From: Valencia hispanica
Taxonomy: Eukaryota; Chordata; Actinopteri; Cyprinodontiformes; Valenciidae
Assembly: GCA_963556495.2 (NCBI GenBank)
Contig: OY747702.1
Span: 38,850,180-38,914,179, forward strand
Direction of reading: 5' to 3'
DNA length: 64,000 bases
A model generated the notes under the pieces. The model did no database searches, was not told the DNA's origin, and saw only the letters and a list, made by a program, of their open reading frames with translations. The stretch's first letter is position 1; every line of letters starts with the position of its first letter. A program made the translations under genes and the position numbers. This document shows positions 23,276 to 36,406 of the stretch, one piece after another.

Positions 23276-24956
23276 GGCTTTGGCATTGATGCTAAACTTT
23301 AACATAGACTTCTTTTTGATTAACTGAATTAATAAATACATAACAGAAACATTGTACAAAAACTAAGCCAGCTTTGAATCGTTTACTCAAAGGATAAAAT
23401 AAAGTCCGACTCCATGAGAATCAAAGTTATAACAATAAGGTTTAATCTGAACTTTAAAAGATGTAGCAAAAGAAGTTGATGTGAAAAGGCAGCAATCATA
23501 TGAAAAAATTTAGAGGCTTCTTTGAAGGCAACCCTTTGCTAAAGTATCAACATGAGTGCAATTGATACATGTGTTTTTAGGATTTAACTATTTGTGTAAA
23601 TCTTTAGAAAATAAATATGAATGTATCATGATTTTATAGGTGAAGAAAGTTGAAGCATGCAGGCTTCCAGATTCAAATAAATGTAAATGTTGTCTAATGT
23701 AGCCAATAAGTTTTAGGTGCCAAGTTTGTTTTATTCCCTTACTTCAGCTACCAGCAACTTTCAATTTTGCTTTAATTTTATTCTCATTTATAAAGGCAAT
23801 GAGACACAGGGTCTCATTTTTAACATATAACTGTTTTTTAAAAAGGTAACCATTGAGTAAAAGGATTGTACAAATTTCTTTTATTTATATGCATTCCCAT
23901 TATTTCATATTCCTTTTAAAAACAAGCTCAGCAGATAGTGCACCCATTTTGATCACATGTAGTTAGTGTATGTCGGCTTCTGTTTTTAACCTTTTAAACA
24001 GTGTAAAGCATTTTGTGTGACTCTTCTCTGTATAAAACATCCTATACAGATAGAATGTGACTGATATAGAATATATGTGAGCTTTCAGTTTTTAGCTAAC
24101 TGTAAAAAAATTTGCCTCCCTGCATACCTTGAATCAGAATTCCTTTATCTCACACTTGCTTTAAGAGCCAGCCATGCAGTATATAGTCAAGTAGTTAAAC
24201 ATGGCTGTTGGAAATGAGTTGCAAACCAGTCAAGATCAGCAAAAACAAATTAAGTGTGTGCTCATGAATTCTCTCCGCTCTGTCATTTTAAAGAGAGATT
24301 GTATAAAATCTTTTTGACCAGATTTTCCTGCAACTGCTGCACACATAGTAAACCATTCAGAGATGCTCATGAAGCCTCATTTAAATCTTCAAAGCACAGA
24401 ACATCTTGTGCATAAAAGCCATAACTTATCCCAATAATCAGCTAAACGCAAGAGGATGAATCAAAACAAGACAAGTATAAGAGCTACTTGTGTGTTCTAC
24501 ATGATAACTTTACATTTAGATAATGATGCACACTAACAGGTGGCTTTTAGTGCCTAAAACGAGATTCCCTGAAGTATAAATAAAACAGCTAATTTACCTA
24601 CATTGTGGAGCCAAATGAAACTTCTAAGCAGCAATTCGCCGAATCTTTTCTTACTTATGTCACTGTTTATTGTTCTGTTTTGGCTCGTAACGCTTCGTTA
24701 ACACTCATGCCAATTAAACTAAGTGAGGTGAACAAGTTGAAGCGGGCGGAGGAATAAAATGAGGAGGGCGAGAGGTAGAGGGACAAGGAAGGGAAAGAGA
24801 GACATTCACTTTAAATGTCACAGCTGTCTTCTGTCTTTCTTCGAGGGGTTGAGAAGTGTCTCTGAACCCACAGGTCAAACACATACCATCTGTAAACACA
24901 ATTATTCGCAGCTGCTTGCACACCCACAGGCTACTGCCACCCTCCGTGTGTTGTGC

Positions 24957-24987
<31 letters not shown>

Positions 24988-26149
24988 TGATATGGCGATA
25001 AAGAGCAGGAGAAAGTAGCTGACTCCTCACACACACTGGATTAAGGTCAGCTTTAGGTTTGAAGTCGATGATGTTGTTTCAGTCTTGCGCTCTGATGGTT
25101 AAACATATTTGGGCTGCAGATGGTTTTTTTTCCCAAAAGGAAGTGTGTGTTTTGTACGCGCAGAGAGGTCAACAAATCACAGCCTGTATTCCGAGGATTA
25201 ACACACTGCCACTGATACACTTTACTCTCACTAACTTCCCATTCCTGATGATGCCATTCACCATTTCCTATTTCATTGTACTCAAGAAAGGCCAGCATCT
25301 TCCATATCTTCCCACTTTTTATCAAAGTACAGATTCTTTGTAAATGATTTTTACCCCATATACAGTATTTTCCCATAGACTAGGGTTTTTATTTGTTTTC
25401 ACTTTGAGAATTATATCTAATGGAAAATACAGAGACATTTTTATTCCTTTTGCTGGAATGGGATACTAACTCGACTTAAAATGGAGCATACCTATTTTGA
25501 TTGCAATCAATCATGTACATTTTTTGCCTGGCCACAAAACATTTTTCTAAATAAGAAAATATATGTTTATGGTGCATTGGACCTATAGAAACAAGGCGTT
25601 TCTCCCTCTTATGAAAAATAACTGTACTGAGCTCAAAACATTAAATGTAGACTCCCACATGGTCCAGAGTTGGCACCCAAACATAATAATAGATATCAAT
25701 AACATTTGGCAAGTATTCAGAAAACTGCAATTTCTTTTGTTTGCAAATGGCACTATTAGTTTTGTTCCTGGAGGTAGCGACAACTAACCATATGCCATAA
25801 GATACAATTAAATCCAATAGATACTTTAATTATATATTGTTTCTAAACTGGAATAAAACAAAATATATGATATCTGTTTACAAAAACTGATTATCTGATT
25901 ACAATGATAATCGATGACTTTTTAATGTTCAATGTTTCAAAAATGTTCAAACAAAAAACTAGCAATCTTGAAAGTACATATGTACAGCTTACATTGAAGC
26001 AGATGTAGATGTTTCAGTTTATATAAAAGTATGGAGCAATCTGGATATTGAAAGTTAGTATAGGATAGTAAAAATCTGTTGTTTAGTTGAAGCACCTCTT
26101 GATTTATTTTCGTCAATCAGTCTTCTTTGTTAGGTCTATGAGACCGATT
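23276..26149. other. Intronic sequence with TG microsatellite
   Basis: A (TG)n tract interrupted once lies at 24951..24989. 24730..25040 is GC-richer and purine-rich. Overlapping open frames at 24714..25376 are driven by the repeat and carry no domain. Confidence 0.55.
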
Positions 26150-27210
26150 CAGTGAAATAACCGGAAGTCGAGCAGCCGCCATTACTACGATGACAGCTCC
26201 CAGACAGGCATCCATAGACTCTGTGTGCAAAACAAGCATTGGATATAAGCAGCAAGAAGTGGACCTTTTCTTTTTTGCAAACATGCCTAGGCTGTTCCTA
26301 TGCTAGCAGAAAACTCCAGTTTTGGAAGAAAACATTGTGCGAGATACACAGGCCTTACTTAACGACGAATGTCCATGTTGTAGACCATACGGTTTACAAA
26401 GGTTTCCTGGGCGTCCCCAGGACCAAGGTGTTCACCACAAGTGGACAAGAACATAAACAGAAAGGATTTCATTCCAAATAAAAACAGCACAATTATTTAT
26501 CATCCTGCCACAGTAACTAGCATTCAGGATAGGAAACAGCTAACTTAAGCCTAGCTATCGCTACTGGCTAACGTTAGCTATGTAACGCTTCCAAGCCATT
26601 GTTTACAACTTTCAGTGCAAGTTGGCCCCAGTGCATGGAAAATACCATTGTCTGTTACGTTCAGATGTCTTAATAACAGTCTATGAACCACACAGCGGAG
26701 GTTGCCGCAAATAAAAATGTTATGTTACTCAGGTGCTTAGGTTAACATTCGTTAGTCATTGGGAGATGGTGCTTGTTTACTTACAGTATGAACAAATAAG
26801 CCTACTGCTTTACTATTAAAAGCACAAGTAAAATATACTTACATGTACCAACATCCTGTGGACTCTGAGTCCAGCGATTATCAGGTTGCTAACTTCTGCA
26901 CATGTAACGTATGCTATATAATATGTGCAGTGTGTAACGGTACAGTCTATTATCTCCCTGTTAATCATTCCTGTTTACTGCTAAAACAAATTATTAATTC
27001 ACAAATGAATATGGCTATTCATTTAATATACCTTTACCAGTTACTGGAGGCCACTGTCTAACATCATCAATCCAGTTATTCATCATGCTCTCACTGTTGG
27101 GAGTCAAGTTTCAATGACAGCATAATGAATGAATCACGGACACTTGTCACCACAGCAATGGTAGCTCCGCAAGATGGCAGCATACAGAAATCGCTCACCG
27201 AATTTGTCTG
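26150..27210. repeat. Possible decayed element with CpG-containing inverted ends
   Basis: GCCGCCATTACTACGATGACA (26175..26195) and, reverse-complemented, GCTACCATTGCTGTGGTGACA (about 27148..27168) agree at most positions, and their differences are mainly transitions, as expected for CpG decay. The interior of about 1 kb has CGCTACTGGCTAACGTTAGC-type sequence (about 26560) and no transposase. The pairing is suggestive only. Confidence 0.3.
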
Positions 27211-27229
27211 TATGATCATGCTATATCTT

Positions 27230-27880
27230 AACTTGGTAATATTTGCACACTAGCATCCGACAATCTTCCAAATCTCTCAAATTTTTAGGACACATTTTGT
27301 TAGCTGCCCTCTTCAGGCAGACCTGCAAATGTTCTGTTGGATTCAGTTCTTGACTTAAGGTAATCCATTACAAAACTCAAGTATTCTTTGGATAAAGTTG
27401 TTCTTTTGATGCTTTGAGTGCATTACTGGATTCAGTGTGATGGCAAAAAATAACATCTTTTTTCGTCTTCTGTTTCCAGAGTCCTACAGATTTTATGTCT
27501 AATCTGATTTATATTTCGAACAGTCTGTAATTTCACCCACCTTAACAAAACCAGATTTGGGGAGATTTTAGTCAGACTTGGATGCCTTTTCTAGAGTGGA
27601 AATCTTCTCCGTTGGAGCTCTGCGCCTTACTCCAGACATATGGAGATTACAGGATATGGTTGTCACATTTATAACACAACCAATCGTGTTAGAGATTTCT
27701 TCTGCTCCTTCAGTGTTGCTCTCAGTCTTTTGGCAGGCAAAAATATTTGTTTTTAACTTGAATTGTACAGGATATAACTCACATTGAAACTGATTGAAGG
27801 TTTTATCCTGGCCTCATTCTATTGGCACAAAACCTGGCCTTTGACAGGGATTTGCACACTTCTGAGAGCCACTGTATAAA
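27230..27880 (-). mobile_element. Possible mariner-type DNA transposon relic
   Basis: TTCTGTTGGATTCAGTTCTT (27335), GATGCTTTGAGTGCATTACT, and a right end GACAGGGATTTGCACACTTC then TGAGAGCCACTGTATA (27843..27878) resemble a decayed reversed Tc1/mariner-type element of vertebrates. No frame survives; family not assigned. Confidence 0.4.
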
Positions 27881-28523
27881 TTCCAACTACTGTTTATACC
27901 AGGGAAATATTGATGCTTTCTGTTTTCTTGTATATTACGCGATAAAAAAAAGAAACAATGTACCTAAGAATGACCTCAACAATTATTTTTTGAAAGAAAT
28001 GGCACAATCAATCTGATTTCAATTGGTAGCATATAAACTTAAAATTACTTAAATTATGAGTAGTAATTTGTTTTTGATATAATGATAGCTTCATTTATGC
28101 TTATAACTTGTGGAAAAACAATACTATAATTAAACTTGGATAACAGTAAAATCTTATTTTTGCCAAAAGTTATAAGTGAACTTTAAAGTGAAAAGAAATT
28201 GTACCAAAAACTCTTTCACCCATTTCTATATGGTTGAATAGATTTATGGTTGACCTTAAATATGTTCCCTGAGTTGAAATAATCTTGAAACTGTCACTGT
28301 TATAATTTTAGTTCATTTGATTTGTGCCTGTGAGCGTAAAGTTTTACCTGCATTTTGGTTTTGTTGCAGAAAAAAAAGGTGTATTAAACAACTGAAAGCT
28401 TCTCACAACACCAAAAGCGTTTTTTGTTTTCCGAAATCCAAAGTGACAGCATTTTGAGAGATTGGTCTGAAAACTCTTACCAAACTGCAGCACAGTGTGG
28501 TTTCTGCAGCTCATATTATGGGG
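27881..28523. other. AT-rich intronic sequence
   Basis: No exon or recognisable repeat. Confidence 0.55.
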
Positions 28524-29190
28524 AGCCTAAGTCTCCTCCCCTTCCGGTCGGCCCATGGGTCCCCTGACCAAAAAAATAATGTATTAAAGTAAATGGAGCA
28601 ATAAAAGTTATTTTCTGGTTAACTTTGCCTTACACAAATGCTATACCTCAATTTAAATGAGTGTGTTTGTCATGTGATTTAGGATTCAGTTCCTTGCACA
28701 CATTCGTAATTTAAAATGACTACAAATCATAAGTCACATATATGACATCAAGCAGCTAACATTAGCTAGCACTTGAAATACTCGCCGACACCTTGTGCTC
28801 ACTCAACCGACTATTTCTCCCCCAGCATAACTGCCACTTTCCACATGGCCAGATTTATAGTGGTTTTTCTTCATGTTAAATTCTCCTTCCTTTGTTCTGG
28901 AAGAAGGATGTGAAGCTCGCTAAACTCATGGCCATTTTTCTTCTTCTTCTTCTGCTGTAGTCCACTACATGTTTTCACACAAAATCTAAAGCAAATTTTG
29001 CCGCCTGTCGAAAATTAGCGCTTTCCCAGCATCAAAATATGTCTTTAAAATTCACAGACATCATTTGTTAAATCCAAGGAACATTTCAAACGGGATCAGA
29101 AAATAACTTTTAGCATTCCATTGACTCCCATTCATTCTTTTTGGCAGTAGGGGACCCATGGACCAGAAGTAGACGGGCGTGGTTTAGACT
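28524..29190. mobile_element. MITE with about 90-bp inverted repeats
   Basis: The left arm (28524..28618) and the reverse complement of the right arm (29097..29190) share CCCATGGGTCCCCT / TCCATGGGTCCCCT, then CCAAAAA, AATGGAG / AATGGAAT and AAAAGTTATTTTCTG in the same order and spacing. The interior of about 480 bp has no open frame and includes TAACATTAGCTAGCACTTG and a CTTCTTCTTCTTC run. It is a non-autonomous DNA transposon. I cannot define a target duplication, so the superfamily is open. Confidence 0.75.
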
Positions 29191-30256
29191 GCCCATTGTT
29201 TTAATTTCCTGGATGTCCATGTTGTTGTCCCTTGATGTTTTCCTCAGCTGCAGACTGTATTGGCCATTCAGTTGTGTGACTGATTGCTGATTGATCACAT
29301 CTCAAGGGCCTCAGACACAGTGATGAAGAGCCAAGTGGCCTGAAATGACATATTCTGTCTGGTCAGGTTAAACAGTGGAATTGTTTGATCACATTTCTTT
29401 ACCCCGAATATTGCAATTTACAGTTTACATGGAAATCTTTAGTTTTGAAAAGAACCTTTGGGATAAAATTTTATTTGCACTTGCTCAGGTTGTGTGACTG
29501 CAACTGATCTCTTAATTCAACCAACTTAATTTATTGTCTCTGTTTAATAAAATTATTTCATAAGGTGAAAGCTGATCAAGTGAAATCTGGTACTTGTGCA
29601 GATTTAGATTTTCTTTACACAAACTGTTTAATTCCCATGTTTTCCTCGATCTTATTTTATGCAATGTTTTACCAATATAACTTTAAAAGTAACATGCATA
29701 CCAAATAGATTTGTTGCTGATTTACAGCTGCATATTTATACTGCATACTCCTCTGATGGAATAACGTAAACTAACTTGTTGAAATATAGTGTTGTTCTAA
29801 ACAAAAGTATATTTGCATGTTCAATGTATCTAACAACATATTTATAATATCTTCATGTTCACTTTCTGAAAGTATTAAGAAATACATCCACTGAAGTTGC
29901 AGTGTTCAGTTTATCCCTGTCAGGTTGCCATTCTAACATTGTGACGCAACATAGGTGAAGATAAAAAAAGAGCCCCACATGTTGCTATAAATAGCTACCT
30001 GCCAATAATATTTTATCCCCTGTTCTAGATTCCCCCTACAGTCAAATCCAGATCAATAATGAAGTGATTAATACAAAGACCTTTACAAAAAAGCTCACAA
30101 AAAAAATGAACTTTGATCTATCTTTTGGAATAAATTTACCAGCAAAAGATTCCAAGAACCCTGGAACAATTGAGTCACTGGGATGTAAAGGATGAATGTT
30201 TACAAGGAGCTGAGAGGTCTAGAATGCTTAACAGAGAGTGTAAGTTGTTATAAAAG

Positions 30257-30310
30257 GGATGGATGGATGGATGGATGGATGGATGGATGGATGGATGGAT
30301 GGATGGATGG
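30257..30310. repeat. (GGAT)13 microsatellite
   Basis: 54 bases of uninterrupted GGAT units with no adjoining dispersed-repeat sequence recognised. Confidence 0.95.
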
Positions 30311-33300
30311 TTTCATAAAAATCATATGCTTGTGTATATTAAATTTGGTATTTGCTTTCTCCTAAAATAGAAAACAGACTAATAACTAAAAAATGTTAAA
30401 CTTTCCTTGAAAAAACATAATTGTTCCCCATTATATGCCACTCATATTGCATTGTTCTGTCCTATAAAACTGATAAATAAAAAAATGATAATGAAATTAA
30501 TTTAGACATTCACAGATGTGCTAATTATGTCTTTATTCACTTCAGAATCAATCCGGCCCTTAAACTTGATTAAAATCCACAGTGTTCAGCTGTTTCAGAA
30601 AATCATAGAGCCATTCTTTCTTTCAAAGTTTTACATCTTCAGCAGGAACAGCAGGGCTCAGAGCTGACAGCAACCAGCAGAGCTGTAAAGCACTGACAGA
30701 CAGGTTTCAGTCTTTAAATAAGATTTGTCGTCTAAAAAAGGATTCCAGACTTCAACATTCGGTATCTGACCAAACCGGCCGCATGGACAAAAAAACAAAA
30801 AAACGACCTCAACACAAACATGTAAAATGCATTTAGTGGTTTGTTCTGCAGAGGTGATAGATCTCTATCGCTTCAGTCCTCCTATACCATCGTTTTTTTA
30901 TCCTACTCTCCATTCTGCAAATGGTCAGATAATGGAAGTTAATTCCATCAGCCAGTCTTCGCTCTGCTAATGCACCCACTTCCTGTCAGGGATGGACAGA
31001 TGGGAAAAGGAGAAAAACCAAAATGCGAGGGAGGAAGAAATGGGGGAGGTGTGTGGGATTTGATTGCATGTTTGTCTTTTTTCCTTTTTACAGACATTGG
31101 AGCAAAAGATAAAAAAATGTGGATAAATTCAGGACTGAAGGATCCAAAAAAGGAAGAGAAGCTGCTGCATAACAAGCCGCCTTATGAAATATGTGTGTGC
31201 GGTTACATTCACTCACACACTCACATGTAGGCTTTTTATCTGCTGATTGCATCAGACTGAGAGCTGTAGAAACCGCTGCAAACTCGGCCGAGCACACTCA
31301 GATGAGAGATGCAGAACATCAGTGAGGTTTTCTATCTCGGCTCTTAATCAGCCCCCAGTTTGGTTTCCTGATAAAGCCGTGAGAGCAGAGTGCAGAGTGA
31401 CGTCAGCCGCTTCAGCTTCGCTTCTGTTGACACGTGTTGTGAGTTAGACGAGCCTTGCAGGAAGGGATTGTTTCAAATGTAAAAACATTTCATCTCCTTG
31501 TGACAAAGAGTTGTGGAACAATGTGGACGATGGGGACACGTCAGATCGTTTTCAGTCTGGGTCTGTGTCAGAAATGTCTGTTGCGGTCTAATCCTTAGAC
31601 CCTAAATAAGTGCTAATTAATTTTCCACCAGTTATTTTATTTATCCTACATCCATGCACAAAGTTCTTAAAAAAACAATGAGAAAATATATCGCTTTTTG
31701 TAAAATTTAATCAACAACTTCAATGAACAATGAGCCTATGTTTGAGAATGACTCCCAATCGTGGTTGAGGACAAATGAAGGTCCATCAACATCTGTGTAG
31801 AGGTGTTTTGTTTTTAGTTGTAGGATCCCAAACAACAAATTTCTCAACACTTTAACTTTGCCAGAATTGGGAAAATTAAATACTTCATTTATGAATTTTA
31901 GACATCAATTGAAACCTTTAGCAGAGATCTCCATCTGTAAGGGGTTCCTAATCCGACTGTGAGACATAATCTCTTCAGCAGGTCCTCGGTCTCTCCAAAG
32001 GCTTATTTTCAGTTGAAATCAATTGTAAAGTTATTCTATCTCCATGTCCCCTGTAAAGCTGTAAGAGCCTGCATCCTGCATGGCCTTCCAGATTTCTAAA
32101 TGTGACCAGTTCTCAATCAAAACTTTGAATTAAACTGTGTGTGAAACCACAAACGTTTCTTTTTTCAAGACAATAGAAATAGCTTATCCTTGACTTTTTT
32201 TATAGTTCCTACAATTATATAGGAATACTTCTTATTGAATATGTTGCCCAAAAAAACCCTAGTCTCTCTAAACTTTGTAAATCTGATGGGATAAGCAGAA
32301 GGTTCAAGAAGTCATGCATTCTTCCCAATGAGGCGGATCGCCTCCCACTGTCTCCATCGTCTTCTAACCTCCTTCAAGTGGCTGTTTGGTTGCTCTTATT
32401 CCTCCTCCGGGATCCTCACTCCCTGCTTTTCTATTCACTGCCTCTTTCTTTTCCTTCTCCCCCTCCTCCTCCTCCACCTTTTCTCGGTTGGGTAATGATG
32501 GGAGGTCAACAGTTCGTCTCCATCCTGTCAGAAACTCCCTGGGCATAGCTGTATTCTCCTGAATATAGCATATAATTTTTAGTTTTTCCCACATTTGTGA
32601 ACTCTTTATATTCTCAAACAAAAAGAAAATTCCAGCTGCACTGAGCGGGCAGCAGCTCCCAGCAGGTCTCCAAAAGAAATATGGTTGTTATGTCAAATAT
32701 TAATGAAGCCTCGAGACTACTGTAAAAAACCTAATAGATCCCAGAAAGAAAGAAAAAACGTCCTTGGCAGTTGTGTTATGAAAATTATTTATGCAGGTTA
32801 TAAATGTAGGTTCTGAGTTCATTGAACAAATTTCAAATGTTTTCCTAAAGGTTCTTGCGTTCCGGTGAATAAGGGGGTTGCAAGAGTGTGATGAATAAAA
32901 TCTTAGAAATGTCTGAGCAGATTCTTTAATGTTTAGTTGAAGCATAAGTGGCATTATGGAGGTTTTAGCCTTTAGATTGGATTACCACAGGTCATTTGAA
33001 TGGCTTTAGGTTTTTAGATATTTAGAAAAGCTATACGTTTTTAGGGTTCACTGAGATGTTTTGTTTGTTAATGAATGTTTTAATATTCATGTAAGGTTGA
33101 TTGTGTGAAATGTTCAGTGAGTTAATCAAGATTTTTCTTAGGATGCTTCTGGTGCAGTGAAGGGTTGTTAAGGTTTATGTTGTTAAGAATTCATTCAGAG
33201 GGTCTTTGTGAATCACTGTGAGTAATGTGTGGTTACTCATTGAGCTCTGGAAGGAATTTCTAAGATCATTTAAGAGGAATCAATGCTGCCATTCTGCAAT

Positions 33301-34139
33301 AAAGGATCTTCTTTCCAAAGTGTTACAGCCATACCTGTATACTTTATGCAAGTATATCCATAGCAAATTAGATTCATCTTCCTCCGTTTGAGATATGTAC
33401 AGTAATCCGGGTGTATATTTCACCTGAAGAAACAAAAAGTTATCTGCATCTTTATTGTATTCAGCGCAGTTCATCCACTTTTCTGGCTACTGCTTGCTCT
33501 GCAGAAACACCCTTTACTGACTAATAATAGAGATGCTGTTGGACACACATATACAGCTTCTCAACATGAACACACTCATTAGAGCCTGTAGTGTTACAAC
33601 ACGTCATGCTGAGGAAAGAGGCTGAGTGTTCAAAGGCTTTCTGAACTTAACACACACACACTCATGGACACACAATCATAGACACACACTTAAATACACA
33701 TCTACTATCCTCAACCAAAACATTACATAACGATGTAAGCAGTGGTCCTTTAAGAAGTGGGACACTCGCTGAGAGACACTCTGATGAAACCTCGGTCCTG
33801 AGGAGGTGTGTGCATGCATGAAGCTTTTTAAGTGTGGGTTTGTGTGTTTGTGTGTGCTCCTCATTAGCCAGCAGATAAAAGGAGTTTGTAGAACGATAGA
33901 AGAGGTGATTCCTCCCTGTGGAACCATACCTCCCTTTCTGTTTCCTATTTGTATCAATGTGTGTGTGTTTGTGTGTTAGTGAATGTGATGTCAAGAAGCT
34001 TTATAGTAACAGGCAGTGTTCTTTGGATGCACTCTCCCATCTGCTGGGAGACAGAAAGAGAGAAGGGAGGTGGATTTATTTTTCTAGCTCTGTTGTTTAT
34101 TTGAGCTTATCTGTGGTGGCCGCTGCACACCACAGAAGG

Positions 34140-34166
34140 TGTGTGTGTGTGTGTGTGTGCGTGTGC
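34140..34166. repeat. (TG)n microsatellite
   Basis: About ten TG units, interrupted once by GC. Confidence 0.9.
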
Positions 34167-34454
34167 ACACTTGTGTGTTTGGCAGTAGCTGGAAATCGAA
34201 GCTCGGCCAGGATTCGACTGATGTACAGTGGCATTGGAGCTGAGCGCTGCAGCGCACAGATGCTGTTGTGGGTCCATGATTGGATTATTTTGTTGCACTG
34301 AGATATAGATAGTGAGAGTGGGTGCAAGTGTGTATGTGCTTGTAATTGTAGGTACTCTGAGTTAAACCTAGGATTTTTGTTGTCAAATTTAAAGCAGCTG
34401 GAGTTTTTCTTAGATTTGAGAAGCTCTACAGTTAACAATGTTCCAATTGTAACT

Positions 34455-34532
34455 CATCCATCCATCCATCCATCCATCCATGAGTATAACCAAATTTGCC
34501 TGTCCATCCTTCCATCAATCCATCCATCCCTG
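34455..34532. repeat. (ATCC)n microsatellite, interrupted
   Basis: 27 bases of uninterrupted CATC units (34455..34481), then scattered ATCC units to about 34532. Confidence 0.9.
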
Positions 34533-36406
34533 TATGCATTCATCCATTAACCCACCAAGTCGTATCGACTGTTTCGTTGCTGACACGGGTCCAGATAATA
34601 CCAACTTTGGCTGGTTGCTCTCAGAGATTCCAACGCATTGCCAAACCCAAAGGGGTAAACAGACTGCATCTTTGAACCAGACTTATACTGGTTTTCTGCC
34701 TGATACTGATTTTCAGTTGTCTTTGACCTAGCGATTCAGATTGTCTTTGCATGGATTATAACACATTCAAAATAGTTTAAGCACACTTAATTCAACCAAA
34801 ACAATTAAATGTAGCAACATTTGATTATAAAAGACAAAATTAAAAACATGCCACACGTTTTTTGATAGATGTAGTAGTCTTAAATCTGACAGAAAATGAA
34901 TGGACTGCTAGAATATCACCCTACATCAAAGCATTTATCTATTATCTTTCCGAGATTTTGTTTGTTAAGCTCTTAATAAAATGGATTAATAACATGCAAC
35001 TTGATGGGATGTTTTCATTAATCTCAGTATTTGACCTGAATATTATTGGTCAGATCTAATAAATGATTTTGATTACTGGGGTATTGATTGGTGCATTACG
35101 AATTACCAGTATAGATCCTTTATTGGATTCTGGGTGTGTCTCTTTCTAAACCGATGTTCCCAGAAAACCTAGAAGGGAAACATTAGGCCTCCCGGTTGGA
35201 TTTCCAAACCCTCTAAACTGTTATATTTCATTTTGGAGGAATATTATCTCCAGAGCAAAACTAAGTCACTCTCCTGGGGCAGCTCAAGGCCTTGTATCAC
35301 AGACCAAATTCTGTTTCTTATGATCATAAGTGAAGGCTAGAATTCAGGTGAACTTACTCTACCAAGACTGGAGCAACGCCCTTGTTAAAGTAGGTAGTAG
35401 TAAAGATAAATAACATTTCATCCGTCTCCTTGGATAAAGATTGCTTCCAACTGTTTTAGTTCAGATCCAATACCAGAGAGTAGGGTTACAGAAAACATTT
35501 GTTCAGTCCTAGAGGACTTTAAAGGCTTTGGTGCTGTTGAAAATGTTCTGATGAAACAATTCCCACATAATAGAGGTCATTCAGGAGGTTACAGTTTTCA
35601 GAAAATTACAAAAGAGATGCACAAAGAAATCAGTTAGAACAAAGCAAATGAGACATTGTTAACTTATTTGCCCACATGCTTAAATTTTCCTGTTTTGGAT
35701 TAATCAAATTTAATCTGAGCAGAAATCAGTTTTTTTGATTTTATGTTTGTGAATAAAACAGTTTGAATACTGCAAATAACCCCCCCAGCTTCTTTGCTTC
35801 TTCTGTCAGGTTTATTGAGCACACCATAACTCTGTCCTTATCTCTTAGATAACACTGAACAGTGAGACTCAAATGAATAATATGGTTCTGTTTTCTAAAG
35901 GTGAACTCTTCAAAAGTCCCCCTCCGTTATTAGTTTATTTCCAGACATGTTACCTTTAATAGAGGCCACATGCATTACTATCTTCATGAATATTCATCGC
36001 AGCGAGCTGCTCTGTATTCTTTTCAGAGTTCGGCTTCTCTGCTCTTAAACTGCTGCTGGAATAAACTGTCAAACTGTCCTCTCTGTCAGCTCTAGTTTTT
36101 GTTATTGGCATGAAATCTAAAAGCACTTGAAATCTAAAAGAGCTCCCTGCTGAGTGAAAGAGAGAAAAATCCCACAGAGGCATGGATTCACTTCTCCAGG
36201 TGTTAAAGGTTATTCTGAGAAAGTAGCATCTCTGAATGCAAAATATTAACCGTGCGTTTTTCACAAATATAAGAAAAATTACAAATGTATGTAGCAAAGG
36301 TAGAATTTTTCTGGATAATGTTTTAAAAACTCCCTAAAATTGCCTTTTCAGGAGGTTTTTCCATCTTAATACAATTGTCCAAATTCAGGAATCTCACAAC
36401 TCTATA

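Larger units (their letters stand above)
29191..36406. other. Long intronic stretch, mostly repeat-poor
   Basis: Contains the GGAT, TG and ATCC microsatellites listed separately. About 31240..31450 is GC-richer and repeat-poor, with a palindromic TGACGTCA at 31398..31405. About 32340..32480 is pyrimidine-rich. About 35940..36090 has ATGAATATTCAT in a repeat-poor patch. None has splice-flanked open frames. Some could be regulatory, but nothing in the sequence proves it. Confidence 0.5.

Noticed and set aside
24714..25034. - frame with a His-Thr repeat (THTHTHTH)
   Set aside because: The repeat is the TG microsatellite read in reverse; the rest has no domain.
31398..31405. TGACGTCA, a perfect CRE palindrome
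   Set aside because: One 8-bp site in 64 kb is near chance expectation and no promoter surrounds it.
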